Made by a program: the position numbers and the translations under genes
DNA from: Lentzea jiangxiensis
GTDB taxonomy: Bacteria; Actinomycetota; Actinomycetes; Mycobacteriales; Pseudonocardiaceae
Length of the DNA stretch: 64,000 nt
NCBI RefSeq assembly: GCF_900104175.1
Contig: NZ_FNIX01000022.1
Span: 47,084 to 111,083 of the forward strand
Reading direction: 5' to 3'
Notes under the pieces: model-generated
What the model saw: the letters and a program-made list of their open reading frames with translations, nothing else
Told to the model about the DNA's origin: nothing
Databases searched by the model: none
Part shown: in pieces, positions 52,225-60,849 of the stretch
Layout: each line of letters begins with the position of its first letter
Position numbering within the stretch: position 1 is the first letter of the stretch

Positions 52225-52820
52225 GCTTTCCGCGCCACCGGCAGGTGGCGTTCGACGACGTTCTCCGCGTGAGACGCCGGCACGCGTTGAAGCTGTTCCG
52301 GCAAGGGATCTGATTCTTCTCACGTCGAGAAGATCCCGATGCACGGTTTTGGCTCTGTTCCATCCTCCGGAACAGGCAGTTGCCGGCGCAAATCATCACC
52401 GACTACTCATAGGCGGTGCCCGGTGAACACCTCGAGGGCGGTCTCGACCAGTTCGAGACGATTCCCTGTTGGCCTCTGTCACGACAACGGCGGTGCTACG
52501 CGTATCGGCGAGTGCCCGGAACCGCGTACGTCATCTCCGCGCCCCAGAGCATTGCCCAGAGCTGGCTCTGAGCGCCCAGAAGCCGCCGAGTCCGCTGCTT
52601 CGCCAACGCGCAGCTCACCCTCGACCTCCATCACGACACCGTCGTCCGCGTCAACACAGGGCATCGATGCCGCGCGGACAGCACCCGGTTCACCGACTTG
52701 AAGCCGACCGACTTGCGACGGGGCAGCTCATGGCATCGCCGGCACGCGCAACGTACACCCCCGGACAGCGACTCCCGCCGGCAGTACGCGGCGCATGACT
52801 CGTGAGAGGTTCCCACAACG
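52225..52820. other. Intergenic region with no recognised gene
   Basis: No frame in these ~600 bases has convincing codon bias or a known motif. The last ~100 bases should hold the promoter of the bicupin gene. Confidence 0.4.
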
Positions 52821-53921
52821 ATGATCCATCCACACAGGACGAATACCGTCCGGCCGTTGCGGGCTCCCATCCGGCCGGTCCCGTTCGAGTCCGTCGCCCC
52901 CACGCCCGTGCCCGGGTGGAGGAAAATACGCGTCCTCGTCGACGGACGTGCCAACGGCACCGTGCCGGGATTCTCCCTGTCAGCCGGCGGGCTGGAGCTT
53001 CCGGCGAACTTCCGCAGCGATCCGCAGCAGCACTCGGACAGCGACACGGTCCTGCTGTTCACCGCCGGCGGGCCAGTCCTCACCTACCACGGCGAAGACC
53101 TGAGTTCCTGGTCCGTTCAGTGGCCCGGGGACCTGCTGACGATCCCGAGGGGAACACCCTACGTCGTCGACGTCCTTTCCGAGCACGTGGGCACCACCGG
53201 CTACGTGGTGCGCTCCACCAGCAGCCTGCTCGTCGACAACCTGGCCCGACCGGACCTCGACGGCCAGGCCGCGGCCTTGTCCGACGCCGCCCGCGAGCAC
53301 TGGGAGAACTGGACGCCCGCACCCGGCCGCTGCGCCGTGGTCCCGTTCACGTCAGTAGCCCCCGTCGTCACCCCGCAAGGCCATCGCATCCGGCCGCTCG
53401 TCGACGGAGAACCTGGCGGCAACACGCCTGGTATGCGTCTTTCCGTCGGTGGACTGGACGTGCCCGGCGCCTTCCTCGCCCACCCCCACCACCACCCGGA
53501 GACCCACGTCCTCGTGTTGGCCACCGAATGCCCTGCGGAGGGGGCGCTCACTCTCCATGGAGAGCGGCTCGAACACGACGCCGTGCAGTACTCCGGCGAC
53601 CTCCTCCCGATTCCGGCCGGGCGCGACTATGCGCACACCGTGCAGAACCTGAGCCTGACGGAGCCCATCGGCCGCGTTTACGAGTTCCGATCGCGGACCT
53701 CGGTCCTCTGCGACAACCCCAGGCTGCCTGGGTTGCTCCCGATCGCCGAGCGGCGAGGGCGTGCAGCGCTCGAACGTCTCCACGGCGTGGCCGCGGTCGC
53801 CGCGCACCTGCGTGCCGCGAACCCCGCCCAACCCCGTGCCGACCTCGCGAAGCGACCCCAGCGGGTGGACCGGGTCGCGGAACGTAACGCGCCCCGCTCG
53901 GAAACCGGGGCGCGGTCCTGA
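52821..53921 (+). CDS. Bicupin (two homologous cupin domains)
   Basis: This is a 366-residue protein; ATG 52821 is preceded by GAGAGG. It has an internal repeat: VPFESVAP ... IRVLVDGRANGTVPGFSLSA and VPFTSVAP ... IRPLVDGEPGGNTPGMRLSV, each followed by a cupin. The second domain has a good metal-binding motif (HPHHHPETHVLVL, then GDLLPIPAG, YAHTVQN with the late His). The first has only QQHSDSDTVLLF and PGDLLTIPRGTPYVV, so it has lost most ligands. It is probably a one-metal oxygenase- or isomerase-like enzyme. It lies 89 bases before an aldehyde dehydrogenase gene, likely in one operon. Confidence 0.8.
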   Translation: MIHPHRTNTVRPLRAPIRPVPFESVAPTPVPGWRKIRVLVDGRANGTVPGFSLSAGGLELPANFRSDPQQHSDSDTVLLFTAGGPVLTYHGEDLSSWSVQWPGDLLTIPRGTPYVVDVLSEHVGTTGYVVRSTSSLLVDNLARPDLDGQAAALSDAAREHWENWTPAPGRCAVVPFTSVAPVVTPQGHRIRPLVDGEPGGNTPGMRLSVGGLDVPGAFLAHPHHHPETHVLVLATECPAEGALTLHGERLEHDAVQYSGDLLPIPAGRDYAHTVQNLSLTEPIGRVYEFRSRTSVLCDNPRLPGLLPIAERRGRAALERLHGVAAVAAHLRAANPAQPRADLAKRPQRVDRVAERNAPRSETGARS

Positions 53922-54010
53922 TCACCGCCTCCGGATGCCGACGGCGGCGGACCATCCCGATGCCCGTGCGAACCACCACAACACCCGGCACACCGAGACG
54001 TGGAGACCTC

Positions 54011-55486
54011 ATGGAGAACACCCGCGACAGGAAGTGGAACTTCAGACGCCACAAGCAATTCATCGGCGGGGAATGGCTCACCGGCTCGACGGACAAGGTT
54101 CTGGTGGACCGCAACCCGTTCGACGGGTCGATCGTCGCGGAGTTCACCTGTGCGAGCGTCGCGGATGTCGACAAGGCGTACCGAGCCGCCCAGCGCGTCA
54201 GGTCCGACTGGGACGGGGTGAGCCCTGACGACAAGCGGGCAGTGTTCGAGCGGGCGGTCTCCTACGTCGAGGAGCACACGCCGGAGATCGTCGACCTCAT
54301 CATCGACGAGCTCGGCGGCACGCGGCTCAAGGCGCACTTCGAGATCGGCCTCGTGCTGGGCATGCTCGAGGAGGCCGGCACCTTTCCGGCGCGCATGGAC
54401 GTGCAGAACTTGCGGTCCCCCGATCCCGACAGGGAGAACCGGGTCTACCGGGAGCCGGTCGGTGTCGTCGGCGTCATCAGCCCGTTCAACTTCCCGTTCT
54501 TCCTCGGCATGAAGTCCGTAGCGCCGGCGCTCGCCGCGGGTAACGGTGTGGTGCTCAAGCCGCACGAAGACACCCCGATCGCAGGCGGCACGCTGATCGC
54601 GGAGGTCTTCGAGGCCGCCGGCCTGCCCGCCGGTCTGCTCAACGTCGTGATCACGGAGATCCCGGTGATCGGGGACGCCTTCGTCGAACACCCCGTGCCG
54701 CGTGCCATCTCGTTCACCGGCTCGACCGAGGTGGGGCGGCACGTCGCCGAGGTGGCGGTCCGCGACTTCAAGAAGCCGATCCTGGAGCTGGGCGGCAACA
54801 GCGCGCTCATCGTCTTGGCGGACGCCGACCTCGACGTGGCGGTGAACGCGGCCGTGTTCAGCCGCTTCACCCACCAGGGCCAGGTGTGCATGTCAGCCAA
54901 CCGGGTCCTGGTGCACCGCGACGTGTTCGACGAGTTCGCCTCCCGGTATGTCGCGAAGGCCGCGTCGCTCCCGGTCGGCGACCCGCGCGACCCGGACACC
55001 GTCCTCGGCCCGCTGATCAACCGGCGGCAGGCCGACCGGCTGGCCGAGCAGGTCGAACAGGGTATCGCCGAAGGCGCCCGGGTGCTGCTGCGCGGCGAGG
55101 TGGACGGCACGCTCTTCCACCCGACCGTGCTGACCGGTGTCACGCCCGAGATGTCGGTGATGCGGGAGGAGTTGTTCGGCCCGGTGGCGTGCCTGGTGCC
55201 GTTCGACACCGAGGACGAGGCGGTGGCCATCGCCAACGACACCCCCTTCGGCCTGTCGGGTGCGGTCCACACCAGCGACCTCGACAAAGGTGTCGAGCTG
55301 GCCAAGCGGCTGCACACCGGCATGGTCCACATCAACGACTCGACCATCGCCGACGAGCCGAACGTCCCGTTCGGAGGCGAGAAGCAGTCAGGGTTCGGCC
55401 GCATGAACGGCGACAGCAGCCTGGACGCGTTCACGACGCTGAAGTGGATCTCGGTCAACCGGGGCCGCGCCCGCTTCCCCTACTGA
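54011..55486 (+). CDS. NAD(P)-dependent aldehyde dehydrogenase (benzaldehyde/vanillin type)
   Basis: This is a 491-residue protein; ATG 54011 has GTGGAG. Family signatures are all present: VGVVGVISPFNFPFFLGMKS, GNGVVLKPHEDTPI, FTGSTEVGRHVAE, catalytic Glu in LELGGNSALIV, catalytic Cys293 in HQGQVCMSANRV and VPFGGEKQSGFGRMNGD. It oxidises an aldehyde to the acid, the best match in style being aromatic aldehyde dehydrogenases. It probably acts with the bicupin upstream and perhaps with the alcohol dehydrogenase at 59145-60164. Confidence 0.92.
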   Translation: MENTRDRKWNFRRHKQFIGGEWLTGSTDKVLVDRNPFDGSIVAEFTCASVADVDKAYRAAQRVRSDWDGVSPDDKRAVFERAVSYVEEHTPEIVDLIIDELGGTRLKAHFEIGLVLGMLEEAGTFPARMDVQNLRSPDPDRENRVYREPVGVVGVISPFNFPFFLGMKSVAPALAAGNGVVLKPHEDTPIAGGTLIAEVFEAAGLPAGLLNVVITEIPVIGDAFVEHPVPRAISFTGSTEVGRHVAEVAVRDFKKPILELGGNSALIVLADADLDVAVNAAVFSRFTHQGQVCMSANRVLVHRDVFDEFASRYVAKAASLPVGDPRDPDTVLGPLINRRQADRLAEQVEQGIAEGARVLLRGEVDGTLFHPTVLTGVTPEMSVMREELFGPVACLVPFDTEDEAVAIANDTPFGLSGAVHTSDLDKGVELAKRLHTGMVHINDSTIADEPNVPFGGEKQSGFGRMNGDSSLDAFTTLKWISVNRGRARFPY

Positions 55487-55761
55487 GGCCCAGGTGGAGC
55501 TGCATGGCGATACGGTCGCGGTGGATAGGCCGTTGCGAGCCGGTCCGCCCGCCGTCGAGGCAGCGGGCGGACCGGCACTGGATCAGGACGCGGTGCAGGT
55601 GAGGGTCGGGGTACCGCTTCCACGGACCCGTGCGCGCCTCCGCCGGAAGACCCGGTGCCGGCGCCCGAGCGCTGGAACGGCTGCCGGATCACAGCGCGTT
55701 CCGGCTGGCGGGCCGACCGGGACCAACACCGCTCAACGCTCGGCCACGACCGGCTCCGGCC

Positions 55762-56469
55762 TCAGGCCTGCTGCTTGCCGATGGATGCCAGCAGCGCTTC
55801 GCGCCGTGCCGCCAGCTCGGCCAGTGCCCGCTCCGCCGCCGCGCGAACGTCCTCAGGTCCCGCGGTCTCGGGTCCGAGCAGTGCGGTCACCGCAAGACTG
55901 ACCACCGCGGTCGTGTCGGCCACGGTGACGATGCGCAGGGCTCGTGGGCCAGTGGCCGCCTGGAAGCCCGACATCAACGCCTGCAGCGCGTAGGCCTGCT
56001 GGTCGAGTGGCCAGTCGGTGCGCGCGAGGTTGTGCTCCCGCCACACCGGAAGGGTCGTGTACACGAGCGAGGCCGGCCCGAAGCTCTCCCGGAGCTCCTT
56101 GGTCATGGGGTGTTCGGTGAGGACACCGAGCAGGTCGGAGTCTTCCGTCTGCATCGCGCGCACGAACGGGTACTCGCCGGTGATCTCGACGATCAGCGGC
56201 AGCAACCGACTCGGACGGCTGACGTCAGGGTCGGCGGTGATGCGTTCGGTGAAGACGTCGAAGACGGCGAGCACGTCCCTGGCGAACAGCCCGACGAGCA
56301 GGTCTTCGCGATTCTTCCAGTGCAGGTACATCGTGCCCTTGGCGACGTGCGCCTTCTCCGCGATCGCAGAGATGCTCAGTCCTTTCACACCGCGCTTGAG
56401 GACGAGCTCCCGGGCTGCGGCGACGATGCGCGCCGCCGTGCCGGATTCCTGTTCAGCCAGTACCGCCAT
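55762..56469 (-). CDS. TetR-family repressor
   Basis: This is a 235-residue protein; ATG 56469 has GGAGG. HTH ~12-58 (RIVAAARELVLKRGVKGLSI, AEKAHVAKGTMYLHWKNRED). The C-terminal domain is helical. It lies 36 bases downstream of the FAD monooxygenase gene in one transcript, so it probably represses its own operon through the 15-bp-arm palindrome at 57752-57787. Confidence 0.9.
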   Translation of the reverse strand: MAVLAEQESGTAARIVAAARELVLKRGVKGLSISAIAEKAHVAKGTMYLHWKNREDLLVGLFARDVLAVFDVFTERITADPDVSRPSRLLPLIVEITGEYPFVRAMQTEDSDLLGVLTEHPMTKELRESFGPASLVYTTLPVWREHNLARTDWPLDQQAYALQALMSGFQAATGPRALRIVTVADTTAVVSLAVTALLGPETAGPEDVRAAAERALAELAARREALLASIGKQQA

Positions 56470-56505
56470 CGTGGTCCTCCCGTCGGCACCCCGTGCAGCC
56501 TGCGA

Positions 56506-57738
56506 TTATGCCCGTGCGATGTCCGCGTCCTTCATACGACCGGACTTGTTGTGCGTGTTGATGAACCGCAGAACCTGCGAGGCGATCGGCATCGCCATAC
56601 CGCGTGCGAACATCCGGCGCAGCTTGATCTGCTTGCTGTTGGGAACGAAGACGGCGGTCTGGTCGAGCCCCAGCTTTTGGTAGTAGTCCACGAACGGGCG
56701 CAGCTGCTCCTGCCACTCGGCCAACGCGAGTCCGATGTCGTCGTGGCGGCCCAGCATCGTGCCCAGCAGGTCAGCTCCCGCCAGCCCGGCGGACGCCCCC
56801 ATGCCGGCGTAGAGGGTCACGCACCAGGCGGAGTCACCGACCAGGACGACCCGTCCCTTGTGCCAGCGATCCATGTGCACCTGCTCGACCGAATCGAACA
56901 GCAACTCGTCGGAGGCTTCCATCGCCTCGAGCGCCGCCCCGAGCATGTCGCCAGTGGGGCGGGGACCGAACGCCTTGCGCGCACGGACCGCGGGCGGCTC
57001 GGTGAACTCCGCGTCCACGTCATCGGTCTGATAGCCGAGCAGCACGGTCGGAGCGTGGTCGGAGAACGGGAACACCCACAGCGAACGGCCCGGCTCCAAG
57101 AGCGTCGCACCATCTCGCGGGCTCAGGTCGCCGAGGCCCTCGTCCAGTTGGAACGCCGCCAGCATGTAGTTCAGCCGGTGCAGGTAGCGCTCGTGCGGAC
57201 CGAAAGCCAGTTTCCGCACGCTGGACCGAAGGCCGTCGGCTCCGACGACCAGGTCGAACCGCTCGGTGGTGACGCCGCCGCCGGCTGTGTCCGCGAGCGT
57301 GACGTCCACACCGCCGGCGTCCTGCTCGATCTTGGTGGGCACCGTCGAGTACCGGATCTCCACATCCTCGGGCATCGCCTTGAACGTGGCCTTCTCCACA
57401 TCACCGCGCAACATCAGCCAAGGTTCGCCGGGAATGTCCCGGAAGCCCAGGCCCGGCCGCCATTCCCCGAACCGGTCCATGTCGTAGTTGACGCCCTTGA
57501 ACGCGGTGCGGTCGTGCAGGAAGTCCAACACGCCGAGACGGTCCGCAGCGGCCTTGCCCGCCCCGAACAGGGCGATGAAGTAGCCACCAGAGCGACGCTC
57601 CGAAGCCTTCTCGATCACCACAGGGTTCCACCCGGCCCGCTTGAGCGAGATGGCTGCGGCGGCACCGCTGATACCCAGCCCGACGACCAGGGCCCGGCGC
57701 TGCCGGTCGGACTTGCGGAGTTCTTCGTTCTTCGACAT
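56506..57738 (-). CDS. FAD-dependent monooxygenase (PHBH/UbiH-like)
   Basis: This is a 410-residue protein; ATG 57738 is six bases after the -10 box, so the message is probably leaderless. The FAD-binding Rossmann motif is ALVVGLGISGAAAAISLKRA; the second FAD motif is DLVVGADGLRSSVRKL (DG motif) and the third is GRVVLVGDSAWCVTLYAGMG (GD motif). It hydroxylates an aromatic or polyketide-like substrate with NAD(P)H and O2; the substrate is unknown. TetR control is expected. Confidence 0.92.
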   Translation of the reverse strand: MSKNEELRKSDRQRRALVVGLGISGAAAAISLKRAGWNPVVIEKASERRSGGYFIALFGAGKAAADRLGVLDFLHDRTAFKGVNYDMDRFGEWRPGLGFRDIPGEPWLMLRGDVEKATFKAMPEDVEIRYSTVPTKIEQDAGGVDVTLADTAGGGVTTERFDLVVGADGLRSSVRKLAFGPHERYLHRLNYMLAAFQLDEGLGDLSPRDGATLLEPGRSLWVFPFSDHAPTVLLGYQTDDVDAEFTEPPAVRARKAFGPRPTGDMLGAALEAMEASDELLFDSVEQVHMDRWHKGRVVLVGDSAWCVTLYAGMGASAGLAGADLLGTMLGRHDDIGLALAEWQEQLRPFVDYYQKLGLDQTAVFVPNSKQIKLRRMFARGMAMPIASQVLRFINTHNKSGRMKDADIARA

Positions 57739-57744
57739 GCCACG

Positions 57745-57774
57745 ACTATAGACTCAATGAACGATTTGCTTCAA
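57745..57774 (-). promoter_or_regulatory. Promoter of the FAD monooxygenase-TetR operon
   Basis: On the minus strand TTGAAG (57769-57774), an 18-base spacer and TATAGT (57745-57750) precede the ATG by six bases. The TetR-type palindrome covers the -35 box and most of the spacer. Confidence 0.75.
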
Positions 57775-57787
57775 TCGTTCATTGAGT
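57752..57787. promoter_or_regulatory. TetR-type operator, 15-bp arms
   Basis: ACTCAATGAACGATT (57752-57766) and its exact complement (57773-57787) flank TGCTTC. It overlaps the monooxygenase promoter. The co-transcribed TetR (55762-56469) is the likely ligand. Confidence 0.85.
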
Positions 57788-57840
57788 GACGTCGGACGCG
57801 ACAAGCTCAGCCCGCCGGATCCAACGAGCGGCCAGTTTGC

Positions 57841-57888
57841 TGTTTACGACGATCTGTCGTAATGTTTGCGACAGATCGTCGCAAACAT
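57841..57888. promoter_or_regulatory. Tandem TetR-type operators
   Basis: Two dyads centred 22 bases apart: TTACGAC-5-GTCGTAA (57844-57862) and ATGTTTGCGAC-5-GTCGCAAACAT (57862-57888). Together they also form one large palindrome. They lie 50-95 bases before the SnoaL-like gene, and the second TetR gene is in that operon (58444-59055). Confidence 0.82.
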
Positions 57889-57936
57889 GCACCGACGCCT
57901 CGGATGCAGCGACACCATGAGAGAACGAGGACAGAC

Positions 57937-58401
57937 ATGACCACGCTGAACGATCGCGCCGAGCTCATCGAAGTGATGAGCCACTACGCCGACATCGCAG
58001 ACCTGAAGGAGTTCGACGCGCTGCCCGGCCGGGTCTACACCGACGAGGTGACGCTCGACTTCTCCTCCGTCACGGGCACTCCGCCGATGACGATCGCCCT
58101 GGGCCAATACGTGGAAGGTCTCCGTGCGAGCTTCGCGCCGTTCAAGGCGACGCACCACGCCATCACCGGTCATGTCATCGAGATCGACGGCGATAGGGCC
58201 AGGATCCACGCTCACGTCCGCGCCGAGCACTGGTTGCCGGAGGAGTTCACCGCCGACGGCGTCGGTCCGTGGCTGGTGGTCGGCTTCTACGACAACGAGG
58301 CGATCCGCACGCCGAACGGCTGGCGGCTCACGCATGTCAAGCTGACCGCGATTCACCAGGAGAACCAGCCTCGGCTGCCGGACGCCGTGCCGACGGCGTA
58401 G
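57937..58401 (+). CDS. SnoaL/NTF2-like small protein
   Basis: This is a 154-residue protein; ATG 57937 has AACGAGG. The alpha+beta barrel is recognisable: RAELIEVMSHYADIADLKEF, VTLDFSSVTG, ATHHAITGHVIEIDGDRARI, HVRAEHWL and WRLTHVKLTAIHQENQP. Such proteins are isomerases, dehydratases or hydroxylase partners; here HH in KATHHAITG could be catalytic. It is the first gene of an operon with a TetR regulator. Confidence 0.85.
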   Translation: MTTLNDRAELIEVMSHYADIADLKEFDALPGRVYTDEVTLDFSSVTGTPPMTIALGQYVEGLRASFAPFKATHHAITGHVIEIDGDRARIHAHVRAEHWLPEEFTADGVGPWLVVGFYDNEAIRTPNGWRLTHVKLTAIHQENQPRLPDAVPTA

Positions 58402-58443
58402 GACGAGACCTGTCCCCGCCGACCTCCTGAGGAGAACAGCCGG

Positions 58444-59055
58444 ATGCCGCGGATCAAAGCCGCCACCATCGGGGAACACCACGAGATGGTGTGGGCCGAC
58501 CTCACCGAGGCGTTGCGGCACCTGCTGCTCGAACGCGACTACGACTCCATCACCATGGGCCACATCGCCGCGCGGGCAGGACTCGCGCGCAACACCCTTT
58601 ACAACTACGCCGGCGACAAACGCGCGCTGGTCCTCGAACTGGCCCGGCGAGCCAGCCGTCCGCTGGTGCACCAGGTGTCCGCGGTCGCCGCACGCTCCGC
58701 GGATCCGGCTGCCGGCAGGATGCGGACGATCATCGAAGCGATCCTGTCGGCCTCCACGAACCACGCCATGCGCCTGATGTTCCTCCCGAACTCCACACCG
58801 CTGGTCGCCGATCTCCCGGCAGGGCCGGAGAACCCGTTCGCCACCCTGGTGACCGGAGTGGAGAAGGTCGTCCGCGACGGCATCAGCGCCGGCGAGTTCC
58901 GTGAAGTCGACGACGTCTCGCTCACCGTCGATCTCCTGACCGGCACCGTGCGCGCCGGCATCGACCGGATCAACAGGGACCCCGACGGACTTCCCACCAC
59001 CGTCCGCGCGGTGCAGCACATCGTCCTCGCTGCGATCACCCGCGAACAGGGCTGA
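58444..59055 (+). CDS. TetR-family repressor
   Basis: This is a 203-residue protein; ATG 58444 follows GAGGAGAAC. HTH ~15-60 (LRHLLLERDYDSITMGHIAA, RAGLARNTLYNYAGDKRALV). The C-terminal TetR domain contains MLFLPNSTP-like and VDLLTGTVRAGIDRI helices. It is co-transcribed with the SnoaL-like gene (42-base gap) and probably binds the tandem operators at 57841-57888. Confidence 0.9.
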   Translation: MPRIKAATIGEHHEMVWADLTEALRHLLLERDYDSITMGHIAARAGLARNTLYNYAGDKRALVLELARRASRPLVHQVSAVAARSADPAAGRMRTIIEAILSASTNHAMRLMFLPNSTPLVADLPAGPENPFATLVTGVEKVVRDGISAGEFREVDDVSLTVDLLTGTVRAGIDRINRDPDGLPTTVRAVQHIVLAAITREQG

Positions 59056-59144
59056 CCCCGGCTCCACAGGAAGCACCGCCGCCAGTTCCGTCGATCACCG
59101 CACGGGTGATCGATCGCCCTCACCTGTCCTGAGAGGACTTCACC

Positions 59145-60164
59145 ATGAAGGTCATCGCCTACGCGGCCCGCACCGCCGGTGGCGCCTTGCAGCCCTACGA
59201 GTACGAGTCAGGACCGTTGGGTCCCAACGAAGTCGACGTGCGCGTGACTCACGGCGGCATCTGCCACACCGATCTCGCCGCCATCGACGACGAGTGGGGC
59301 CTTGCCCGGTTCCCGGCCGTGGCCGGACATGAGGTCGTGGGCGAAGTGGTTGCCATCGGCGCCGCCGTCGACGAGGTGGCGTTGACGATCGGGCAGCGCG
59401 TCGGCGTCGGCGCGCTCGCCGGGTCGTGCTTCCGGTGCGAATCGTGCATCAGCGGGCGCACCAACCTGTGCCCGCGTCGCGACGCTTTGGTGCTCCGCGG
59501 TGACCGCGGTGGCTTCGCCCACCACGTCCGGGCGAGCGATTGGCGGCACGTCTACCCGATCCCCGACTCGATGCCGTCCGAACACGCCGCACCGCTGATG
59601 TGCGCCGGCACCACGGTGTTCTCGCCGCTGATCGCCAACCGGGTACTTCCGACGCACCGCGTCGCTGTCGTCGGCATCGGCGGACTCGGCCACCTCGCCC
59701 TCCAATTCCTGGACAAGTGGGGGTGCGAGGTCACCGCCATCTCGACCACCGAGGACAAGCAGGCCGACGCCGAACGCTTCGGCGCCACCAGCTTCATCGC
59801 CTCCCGGGAGCCAGGAGCCCTGCGGGCGGCGGCCGGCTCGTTCGACTTCGTGCTGTCCACCGTCTCCGGCGACCTGCCCTGGGACGACTACCTGGGAATC
59901 CTGAGTCCCCAAGGTCGTCTGTGCGTCGCGGGGGTGCCGGACCGACCCATCTCGGTGTCGGCCCTGGGACTGGTGTCCGAGGCGAAGGAGATCGTGGGAG
60001 GCATCGTCGGGACGGTGGCGCAGACCCGGCAGATGCTCGACTTCGCGGCTCGCCATGCCATCCGGCCCGAAGTGGAGATGTTCGCGCTGACCGACTTCGA
60101 ACAGGCACTCGACCGGGTTCGCAAGGGAAACGTGCGCTATCGCGCCGTCGTCGACTTCACCTGA
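59145..60164 (+). CDS. Zinc-dependent alcohol dehydrogenase (YahK/CAD type, NADP)
   Basis: This is a 339-residue protein; ATG 59145 has GAGAGGAC. Catalytic zinc ligands are Cys in GGICHTDLAAIDDEWG, the GHE of FPAVAGHEVVGEVVAIG, and C in APLMCAGTTVFSPL. The structural zinc set is CFRCESCISGRTNLC. The cofactor motif is VAVVGIGGLGHLALQFL. It reduces aldehydes with NADPH, or the reverse. It is 89 bases after the TetR gene and probably in the same operon; a redox partner of the aldehyde dehydrogenase is possible. Confidence 0.93.
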   Translation: MKVIAYAARTAGGALQPYEYESGPLGPNEVDVRVTHGGICHTDLAAIDDEWGLARFPAVAGHEVVGEVVAIGAAVDEVALTIGQRVGVGALAGSCFRCESCISGRTNLCPRRDALVLRGDRGGFAHHVRASDWRHVYPIPDSMPSEHAAPLMCAGTTVFSPLIANRVLPTHRVAVVGIGGLGHLALQFLDKWGCEVTAISTTEDKQADAERFGATSFIASREPGALRAAAGSFDFVLSTVSGDLPWDDYLGILSPQGRLCVAGVPDRPISVSALGLVSEAKEIVGGIVGTVAQTRQMLDFAARHAIRPEVEMFALTDFEQALDRVRKGNVRYRAVVDFT

Positions 60165-60186
60165 GGCAGTCCGGTCCGTCCTGTGA

Positions 60187-60849
60187 TCACGCCGGATGGA
60201 TGAGACGGCTTTCGTAGGCGAAGATCACGGCCTGGATCCGGTCGCGGAGCTCGAGCTTGTGCAGGATCCGGCCCAGGTGCGACTTCACGGTCGCCTCCGC
60301 GAGGTGCAGGGCGGCAGCGATCTCGGCGTTGGACAAGCCGGAGCCCACCTGGACGAGCACCTCGCGTTCACGGGCGCTGAGCCTGCTCAGCCGTCCGTCG
60401 CGGGCGATCGCGGCGGCACCGGGGATGTGCGGGCGGAGCTTGTCGAGCAGACGGCGGGTGATGCGCGGGGAAACCACCGCGTCGCCCGCGGCCACGGTGC
60501 GGATCGCGGTGAGCAGCTCCTCGGGCCTGGTGTTCTTCAGCAGGAAGCCCGAGGCTCCGGCCTCGAGCCCGGCGAAGGCGTACTCGTCGAGGTCGAAGGT
60601 GGTGAGGATCAGCACCCTGGTCCGCGGGCAGGTCCGGACGATCTCCCGGGTCGCCCCGATTCCGTCGGTTCCCGGCATGCGGACGTCCATGAGGACGACG
60701 TCGGGGCGCAGGTCGGCGGCGAGGCGGACGGCGGTGGCGCCGTCCTCGGCCTCGCCGACCGGTGCCAGGTCCGGCTGCGCCTCCAGGATCATGCCGAACG
60801 CCATGCGCAGCAGCGCCTCGTCGTCGGCGATCAGGACGCGGATCGTCAT
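60187..60849 (-). CDS. NarL/LuxR-type response regulator
   Basis: The protein has 220 residues; ATG 60849 overlaps the kinase stop (ATGA). The receiver is intact: D9-D10, phospho-acceptor D55 in VVLMDVRMPG, Thr in LILTTFD and Lys in GFLLKNT. The output is a LuxR HTH (LSAREREVLVQVGSGLSNAE, then EATVKSHLGRIL). It is the partner of the kinase at 60846-61955. The target is unknown; the divergent hydrolase gene at 62164 is a candidate. Confidence 0.95.
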   Translation of the reverse strand: MTIRVLIADDEALLRMAFGMILEAQPDLAPVGEAEDGATAVRLAADLRPDVVLMDVRMPGTDGIGATREIVRTCPRTRVLILTTFDLDEYAFAGLEAGASGFLLKNTRPEELLTAIRTVAAGDAVVSPRITRRLLDKLRPHIPGAAAIARDGRLSRLSAREREVLVQVGSGLSNAEIAAALHLAEATVKSHLGRILHKLELRDRIQAVIFAYESRLIHPA

